DNA of 17,894 nt from Rhodospirillales bacterium (GTDB taxonomy: Bacteria; Pseudomonadota; Alphaproteobacteria; Rhodospirillales; Casp-alpha2), in assembly GCA_028282185.1 (NCBI GenBank), contig JANQIJ010000173.1, positions 1-17,894 on the forward strand, read 5' to 3'. Within the stretch, counting starts at the first letter, position 1. Every line of letters starts with the position of its first letter. Below are positions 13,624 to 17,894 of the stretch, in pieces. The notes under the pieces were generated by a model, which saw only the letters and a list, made by a program, of their open reading frames with translations, was not told the origin of the DNA and made no database searches. The translations under genes and the position numbers were made by a program.

Positions 13624-14043
13624 TCAGCCCTCCTCGCCCAAACGGGTGACGAACTTGGTTTCGATGGGCAGTTTGGCCGAGGCCAATTCCATGGCCCGCC
13701 TGGCAACGTCCAGCGGCACGCCGTCGATTTCGAACATGATTCGGCCCGGCTTGACCCGCGCGGCCCAAAATTCGGGCGAGCCCTTGCCCTTGCCCTGGCG
13801 CACTTCGGCCGGCTTTTGCGACACAGGCACGTCCGGGAAGATGCGGATCCAGACACGGCCGGCCCGCTTCATATGGCGCGTCATGGCGCGGCGGGCGGCT
13901 TCGATCTGGCGCGACGTGATGCGGTTGGGCGACGTCGCCTTCAAGCCGTAAGAACCGAAGTTCAAAGTGGTTCCGCCCTTGGCGTTGCCATGGATCCGGC
14001 CCTTATGGGCCTTGCGGAATTTCGTTCTTTTCGGGGCCAGCAT
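13624..14043 (-). CDS. rplP: 50S ribosomal protein L16
   Basis: L16 contacts the A-site tRNA elbow and is needed for peptidyl transferase centre maturation. The 139 residues (E. coli 136) start MLAPKRTKFRKAHKGRIHGN and include ARRAMTRHMKRAGRVWIRIF and KPAEVRQGKGKGSPEFWAAR. Arg82 in AEVRQGKGKG corresponds to the arginine hydroxylated in E. coli L16; whether that occurs here is unknown. It lies 48 bases after rpsC with only a weak AGGG site before ATG 14043. Confidence 0.98.
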   Translation of the reverse strand: MLAPKRTKFRKAHKGRIHGNAKGGTTLNFGSYGLKATSPNRITSRQIEAARRAMTRHMKRAGRVWIRIFPDVPVSQKPAEVRQGKGKGSPEFWAARVKPGRIMFEIDGVPLDVARRAMELASAKLPIETKFVTRLGEEG

Positions 14044-14091
14044 GGTGCTTAATCCCTATTCTTTCGTTCCGTTGCGTTCACGCGCCGGGCC

Positions 14092-14772
14092 CTAGCGGAC
14101 CGGCTGCTGTTCCTGGGCCAGCTTGTCCAAGGCCATGGGATCGTGGGCCATGATTTCGCCCTTGTAGATCCAGACCTTGACGCCGCAGGCGCCGTAGGTG
14201 GTGTTGCCCGTGGCCTCGCCGTAATCGATGTTGGCGCGCAGCGTGTGCAGCGGCACGCGGCCTTCGCGATACCATTGCATGCGGGCGATTTCAGCCCCCC
14301 CTAAGCGGCCCGAGCAGTTGATCCGGATGCCTTCGGCGCCCAGGCGCAGCGCCGACTGCACGGCCCGCTTCATGGCCCGGCGGATCGACACCCGGCGTTC
14401 CATCTGCTGGGCAACGTTTTCGGCGACCAATTGGGCGTCGATTTCCGGCTTGCGGATTTCGACGATGTTGAGGTGGACCTCGGAATCAGTCATCGCCGCC
14501 ACTTCGCGGCGCAGCTTTTCGATATCCGCGCCCTTCTTGCCGATGACCACGCCGGGACGGGCCGTGTGGATCGTCACCCGGGCCTTCTTCGCCGGCCGCT
14601 CGATGATGATCTTCGAGACGCCGGCCTGGGCCAGACGCTTTTTCAGGTGCTCGCGGATGCGCAGATCCTCGTGGAGCAGCGTGGCGTAATCGCCACGGCC
14701 GGCGAACCAGCGCGAATCCCAGGTCCGGTTGACGCCGAGCCTGAGCCCGATCGGATTGACTTTCTGACCCAT
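14092..14772 (-). CDS. rpsC: 30S ribosomal protein S3
   Basis: S3 lines the mRNA entry tunnel of the small subunit and has helicase-related activity with S4 and S5. From ATG 14772 it has 226 residues (E. coli 233), starting MGQKVNPIGLRLGVNRTWDS. The type II KH domain is marked by PGVVIGKKGADIEKLR with the GKKG loop at 78-81; the C-terminal domain includes INCSGRLGGAEIARMQWYRE and HTLRANIDYGEATGNTTYGA. The ATG shares one base with the rplV stop (TAATG) and has GAGGAG eight bases upstream. The longer frame to 14865 overlaps rplV and is rejected. Confidence 0.98.
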   Translation of the reverse strand: MGQKVNPIGLRLGVNRTWDSRWFAGRGDYATLLHEDLRIREHLKKRLAQAGVSKIIIERPAKKARVTIHTARPGVVIGKKGADIEKLRREVAAMTDSEVHLNIVEIRKPEIDAQLVAENVAQQMERRVSIRRAMKRAVQSALRLGAEGIRINCSGRLGGAEIARMQWYREGRVPLHTLRANIDYGEATGNTTYGACGVKVWIYKGEIMAHDPMALDKLAQEQQPVR

Positions 14773-15152
14773 TACGCCGTCTCCTCGCGTTCGCGCACGA
14801 CAACCCGCAGGTTGGAAAAGGGTTTTTCGATGCGACCGACGCGGCCCCGAGCGCGCGCCTTCCACCGTTTCATGACCATGCTCTTGCCGACCGTCGCTTC
14901 CGCGACCACCAAGCGGTCGACGTCGAGCTGGTGGTTGTTTTCCGCATTGGCGATGGCGCTCTGCAGGACCTTCTTGACCTCCTTGGCGACCCGACGCTTG
15001 GAAAAGGTCAGTTCCGCCAGCGCCCGTTCACAGGCCAGGCCGCGGATGCTCTCCGCCACCAGGTTGAGTTTCTGCGGGCTGGTCCGGATGTGGCGCGAAT
15101 AGGCCATCGCCTCGTTGTCGGACAACGGCCGTTTTGCCGCGGCTTTACCCAT
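14772..15152 (-). CDS. rplV: 50S ribosomal protein L22
   Basis: L22 has a globular domain at the exit-tunnel opening and a beta hairpin that lines the tunnel constriction; changes there can give macrolide resistance. The 126 residues (E. coli 110) contain SRHIRTSPQKLNLVAESIRG and LAELTFSKRRVAKEVKKVLQ, SAIANAENNHQLDVDRLVVA, and the hairpin MVMKRWKARARGRVGRIEKP. The N-terminus has about 15 residues more than E. coli. ATG 15152 has GAGAGG upstream and lies two bases after the rpsS stop. Confidence 0.98.
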   Translation of the reverse strand: MGKAAAKRPLSDNEAMAYSRHIRTSPQKLNLVAESIRGLACERALAELTFSKRRVAKEVKKVLQSAIANAENNHQLDVDRLVVAEATVGKSMVMKRWKARARGRVGRIEKPFSNLRVVVREREETA

Positions 15153-15154
15153 GA

Positions 15155-15433
15155 TTAGCCTCTCTTCGCCTTCTTATCGGCCGCGTGGCCGAAATAGGTC
15201 CGGGACGGCGAGAACTCGCCGAACTTGTGGCCGATCATCTCCTCGGTCACCAGCACGGGGATGAACTTCTGGCCGTTGTAGACGCCGAAGTTCAGGCCCA
15301 CGAACTGGGGCAGGATGGTCGACCGGCGGGACCAGGTCTTGATCACCGTGTTGCGGCCGGACGCGCGCACTTCCTCCGCCTTTTTCAGCAGATAGCCGTC
15401 GACGAACGGGCCTTTCCAAACGGAACGCGACAT
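15155..15433 (-). CDS. rpsS: 30S ribosomal protein S19
   Basis: S19 lies in the small-subunit head, pairs with S13 and contacts A-site tRNA. The 92 residues equal the E. coli length: MSRSVWKGPFVDGYLLKKAE, the central RSTILPQFVGLNFGVYNGQK, FIPVLVTEEMIGHKFGEFSP and TRTYFGHAADKK-like end (visible as SRTYFGHAADKKAKRG). ATG 15433 has AGAGGA seven bases upstream. It is 12 bases after rplB and two bases before rplV. Confidence 0.98.
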   Translation of the reverse strand: MSRSVWKGPFVDGYLLKKAEEVRASGRNTVIKTWSRRSTILPQFVGLNFGVYNGQKFIPVLVTEEMIGHKFGEFSPSRTYFGHAADKKAKRG

Positions 15434-15445
15434 GTCTCGATCCTC

Positions 15446-16282
15446 TTACCGCTTCTTCCGGACGTGGCGTGACCGCATGATCAGCTTGTCCGTCTTCTTG
15501 TTGTGCCGGGTCCGCTTGCCCTTGGTCGGCTTGCCCCATGGGGTGACGGGATGGCGACCGCCGGACGTGCGGCCCTCGCCGCCGCCATGCGGGTGGTCGA
15601 TCGGGTTCATGGCGACGCCACGCACCGACGGGCGCTTGCCCTTCCAGCGGGCGCGGCCGGCCTTGCCGATCTTGATGTTCTGCTGATCCGGGTTGGACAC
15701 GGCGCCGATGGTCGCCATGCATTCGGCCCGCACCATGCGCAGTTCGCCGGACGACAGGCGCAGCTGGGCATAGCCCTGGTCCTTGCCGATGATCTGCGCG
15801 TAGGTCCCGGCGGATCGCGCCATCTGGGCGCCCTTGCCGGCCTTCATTTCCACGTTGTGGATGATCGTGCCGACCGGGATGTTCTTCATCGGCATGGCGT
15901 TGCCCGGCTTGATATCGACCGTTTCATCGGCAATCACACGGTCGCCCGGGCGAACCCGCTGCGGCGCGATGATATAGGCGATTTCGCCGTCGTCGTATTT
16001 GATCAAGGCAATAAACGCGGTCCGATTGGGATCATATTCCAGGCGCTCGATGGTCGCCTCGACGCCGAATTTCCGGCGCTTGAAGTCGATCACCCGGTAG
16101 CGGCGCTTGTGCCCGCCGCCCCGGCGGCGCGCCGTGATCCGGCCCTTGTTGTTGCGCCCGCCCTTAGCGCGCAGGCCCTCGGTCAGCGACTTTTCGGGCT
16201 TGCCCTTGTGCAGGTCGCTCTTGTCCACCAGGACCAGGGTCCGGCGGCCGGGCGTTGTCGGTTTGTATTGCGTCAGAGCCAT
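15446..16282 (-). CDS. rplB: 50S ribosomal protein L2
   Basis: L2 is one of the most conserved ribosomal proteins; it binds near the peptidyl transferase centre and forms bridge B7b. The 278 residues (E. coli 273) contain the N-terminal GRNNKGRITARRRGGGHKRR (42-61), the OB and SH3-like core (near 80-195) and the C-terminal MNPIDHPHGGGEGRTSGGRH block. His230 in DHPHGGGEG corresponds to E. coli His229, linked to peptidyl transferase activity. The start is ATG 16282, with AAAGG upstream. It follows rplW by 53 bases; that gap holds no further gene. Confidence 0.99.
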   Translation of the reverse strand: MALTQYKPTTPGRRTLVLVDKSDLHKGKPEKSLTEGLRAKGGRNNKGRITARRRGGGHKRRYRVIDFKRRKFGVEATIERLEYDPNRTAFIALIKYDDGEIAYIIAPQRVRPGDRVIADETVDIKPGNAMPMKNIPVGTIIHNVEMKAGKGAQMARSAGTYAQIIGKDQGYAQLRLSSGELRMVRAECMATIGAVSNPDQQNIKIGKAGRARWKGKRPSVRGVAMNPIDHPHGGGEGRTSGGRHPVTPWGKPTKGKRTRHNKKTDKLIMRSRHVRKKR

Positions 16283-16335
16283 GGGTCTCTGCCTTTTTCT
16301 TCTCTTTGTCTCGTCGGGGCCGTTGGGCGCGCCCG

Positions 16336-16659
16336 TTAAATTCCCGTCGTCACGTCGATGGTGTCGCCTTCCGCCAGGGTGACGATTGCCTTCTTGGTAT
16401 CGACCCGTTTTCCGAGGCGGCCGCGATGGCGCTTCACCTTGCCCTTGGTGCGCAGCGTGTTGACCGCCGTCACCTTGACCTTGAACAGCTTTTCAACCGC
16501 CGTCTTGACCTCGAACTTGTTGGCATTCAGCGGCACGTAGAACGCGACCTGGTTATGCTCGCCGATCAGCGTCGACTTTTCGGTGATCACCGGACGGCGC
16601 AGGATTTCCATCATCCGCTGCTGCGACACGGTCTCGTTGGTGGGGCTGTAGCGGGTCAT
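16336..16659 (-). CDS. rplW: 50S ribosomal protein L23
   Basis: L23 forms the main docking site for trigger factor and SRP at the tunnel exit. The 107 residues (E. coli 100) show MEILRRPVITEKSTLIGEHN (17-36), then YVPLNANKFEVKTAVEKLFK and VNTLRTKGKVKRHRGRLGKR. ATG 16659 overlaps the rplD stop by four bases (ATGA) and has GGAG eight bases upstream, so I prefer it to the internal Met16/17, which would give a more canonical length of 91-92. The first 15 residues are therefore the only uncertain part. Confidence 0.96.
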   Translation of the reverse strand: MTRYSPTNETVSQQRMMEILRRPVITEKSTLIGEHNQVAFYVPLNANKFEVKTAVEKLFKVKVTAVNTLRTKGKVKRHRGRLGKRVDTKKAIVTLAEGDTIDVTTGI

Positions 16660-17276
16660 TTCAGGCGCTCCGTCAGCTTTTCAACGCCGTCCTTGGTCAG
16701 GACCAAAGTGTCACGGCGCAGGATGTCGTAGACATTGGCACCACCGGACGGCAGCACGTCGATGCCGATCAGGTTCGACGCCGCGCGGGCGAAGTTCTCG
16801 TCGACCTTTTCGCCGTCAATCACCAAGGCCTTGCCCCAGCCCAGCTTGTCCAACTGCTTGGCCAGATCGCGGGTCTTCGCCGCCTTCAAGGCCGCCGTAT
16901 CGATGACGACCAGCCTGCCTTCCTTCTGCTTGGCGCTTAGCGCCGACTTCAGTGCCAGGCGCCGCACCTTCTTCGGTAGGGAATGGCTGTGGTCCCGGAC
17001 ATGCGGGCCGAAGACCACGCCGCCGCCGCGCATCTGGGTCACGTATTTCGAGCCCTGACGCGCCCGGCCCGTGCCTTTTTGGCGGAACGGTTTCGACTTG
17101 GTGCCGGAAATCTCGCTCCGGCCCTTGACCTTGTGGTTGCCGCCGCGCCGCTTGGCCAGCTGCCAATTTACCGTGCGGGCCAGCAGGTCGGACCGCACGT
17201 CGGCACCGAACACGGCGTCGTCGAGATCGATGTCGCCGACCTTCTTGTTGGCCAGGGAGATGACGTCCTGTTTCAT
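16656..17276 (-). CDS. rplD: 50S ribosomal protein L4
   Basis: L4 has a globular domain on the large-subunit surface and a loop that reaches the exit tunnel. In E. coli it also represses the S10 operon. The 206 residues (E. coli 201) include the extended loop RGGNHKVKGRSEISGTKSKP and RQKGTGRARQGSKYVTQMRG, then GVVFGPHVRDHSHSLPKKVR and the C-terminal LIGIDVLPSGGANVYDILRR. ATG 17276 lies six bases after rplC with an AGGA about ten bases upstream that overlaps the rplC stop. The stop overlaps the rplW start. Confidence 0.98.
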   Translation of the reverse strand: MKQDVISLANKKVGDIDLDDAVFGADVRSDLLARTVNWQLAKRRGGNHKVKGRSEISGTKSKPFRQKGTGRARQGSKYVTQMRGGGVVFGPHVRDHSHSLPKKVRRLALKSALSAKQKEGRLVVIDTAALKAAKTRDLAKQLDKLGWGKALVIDGEKVDENFARAASNLIGIDVLPSGGANVYDILRRDTLVLTKDGVEKLTERLK

Positions 17277-17282
17277 CGCCCG

Positions 17283-17894
17283 CTATTCCTTCTTCTCTTC
17301 TTCGCTCGAAGCCGCGTCCGCTTCCGGCGCCGCGTCTTCGGGCACCGCGTCGTCGGCAGACGCTTCCGCCTCCGTGGCCGCCGCGTCGTCGGCAGACGCC
17401 TCTTCCGATGCTTCTTCAACCACAGGGGCGCCGCTTGACTTCAACGCGGCCGGCAACGGGGCATCGTCGGGCAGGGCTTTCTTGACCGCGTCGCGGATCA
17501 GAACGAAACCGCCCTTCGATCCCGGCACCGCGCCGGAAACCATGATCAGGCCGCGATCTTCATCGGTGGCGACGATTTCCAGGTTCTGCACCGTGCGCCG
17601 CACGTTGCCGTATTGCCCGGCCATTTTCTTGCCCTTGAAGACCTTGCCGGGATCCTGGCAATGACCGGTGGAACCGTGCGAGCGGTGCGACACGGAAACC
17701 CCGTGGGTCGCCCGCAAGCCGCCGAAGTTCCAGCGCTTCATGCCGCCGGCGAAGCCCTTACCGACCGAGGTGCCGGTGACGTCGACGGATTGGCCCTCGA
17801 CGAAATGGGCGGCGGACAGTTCGGCGCCAACGTCGACCAGGTTGTCCTCGGCAACGCGGAATTCGCGCAGCCGGCGACCCGGTTCGACCCTGGC
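17283..17894 (-). CDS. rplC: 50S ribosomal protein L3, N-terminal part outside the window, long acidic tail
   Basis: L3 initiates large-subunit assembly and reaches the peptidyl transferase centre. The frame is open from the window edge, with 203 residues visible; by alignment from memory to E. coli L3 roughly the first 75-90 residues are missing. Visible family blocks are VDVTGTSVGKGFAGGMKRWN, ATHGVSVSHRSHGSTG and CQDPGKVFKGKKMAGQYGNV. The Gln in HCQDPGK matches E. coli Gln150, the residue methylated by PrmB. The fold ends near DAVKKAL; about 62 further residues form a tail of Ala, Glu, Asp and Ser ending EEEKKE, absent from E. coli L3 (209 residues). rplD follows after six bases. Confidence 0.97.
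   Translation of the reverse strand, partial: ARVEPGRRLREFRVAEDNLVDVGAELSAAHFVEGQSVDVTGTSVGKGFAGGMKRWNFGGLRATHGVSVSHRSHGSTGHCQDPGKVFKGKKMAGQYGNVRRTVQNLEIVATDEDRGLIMVSGAVPGSKGGFVLIRDAVKKALPDDAPLPAALKSSGAPVVEEASEEASADDAAATEAEASADDAVPEDAAPEADAASSEEEKKE
17345..17399 (-). repeat. In-frame direct repeat in the rplC acidic tail
   Basis: The 19-base sequence ccgcgtcgtcggcagacgc (plus strand) occurs identically at 17345-17363 and 17381-17399, 36 bases apart. The offset is exactly 12 codons, and each copy encodes the core of EASADDA. The repeat lies inside the acidic C-terminal tail of L3 and looks like a recent in-frame duplication. Confidence 0.9.

Noticed and set aside
13622..13768. Longer starts for rpmC (13768), rplF (11144), rpsN (11926) and rpsC (14865)
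   Set aside because: Each extension overlaps the neighbouring ribosomal gene and precedes the conserved N-terminus, which has its own ATG and Shine-Dalgarno.
1..17894. Mobile elements, CRISPR arrays, tRNA or rRNA genes, pseudogenes
   Set aside because: No spaced repeat arrays, transposase-like proteins, tRNA-like folds or broken frames were seen; the gene order is uninterrupted.

Overview
The window is a GC-rich stretch of a bacterial chromosome, almost certainly from an alphaproteobacterium and probably a Rhodospirillales-like one. All 30 genes lie on the minus strand. The main reason for this placement is the gene order: secY is followed by adk and then rpsM, with no rpmJ between them and no rpsD between rpsK and rpoA. 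The protein sequences fit, including a zinc-type adenylate kinase, a cysteine-poor 101-residue S14 and an acidic extension on L3.

Read in the direction of transcription (high to low coordinates), positions 17894-7303 hold the S10/spc block: rplC (5' end outside the window), rplD, rplW, rplB, rpsS, rplV, rpsC, rplP, rpmC, rpsQ, rplN, rplX, rplE, rpsN, rpsH, rplF, rplR, rpsE, rpmD, rplO, secY, then adk at 7303-6653. Gaps are 0-60 bases and several stop/start codons overlap. A 239-base gap (6652-6414) then carries a near-consensus sigma-70 promoter and an AT-rich leader. This drives the alpha-type block rpsM (TTG start), rpsK, rpoA (GTG start) and rplQ. A hairpin with a UUCG loop and a T-run at 3854-3830 ends the cluster. 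These genes together supply ribosomal proteins, the SecY export pore, an ATP/AMP-balancing enzyme and the RNA polymerase alpha subunit.

Below 3690 a second same-strand group begins: an exported HtrA/Deg-type serine protease, the AAA+ ATPase RarA, the fluoride channel CrcB and the N-terminal half of an RluA-family pseudouridine synthase that runs off the window at its catalytic motif. The short spacings suggest an operon.

The coding content is ordinary housekeeping, and I found no new defence, mobile or biosynthetic system. The most interesting signals are non-coding or peripheral: a compact sequence with textbook H-type pseudoknot geometry just upstream of the rpoA ribosome binding site (5524-5493), interleaved complementary segments in the rpsM leader, a GC-rich structured spacer between rpoA and rplQ, and low-complexity tails on L3, L15 and S5, the L3 tail containing a recent-looking 36-base duplication.
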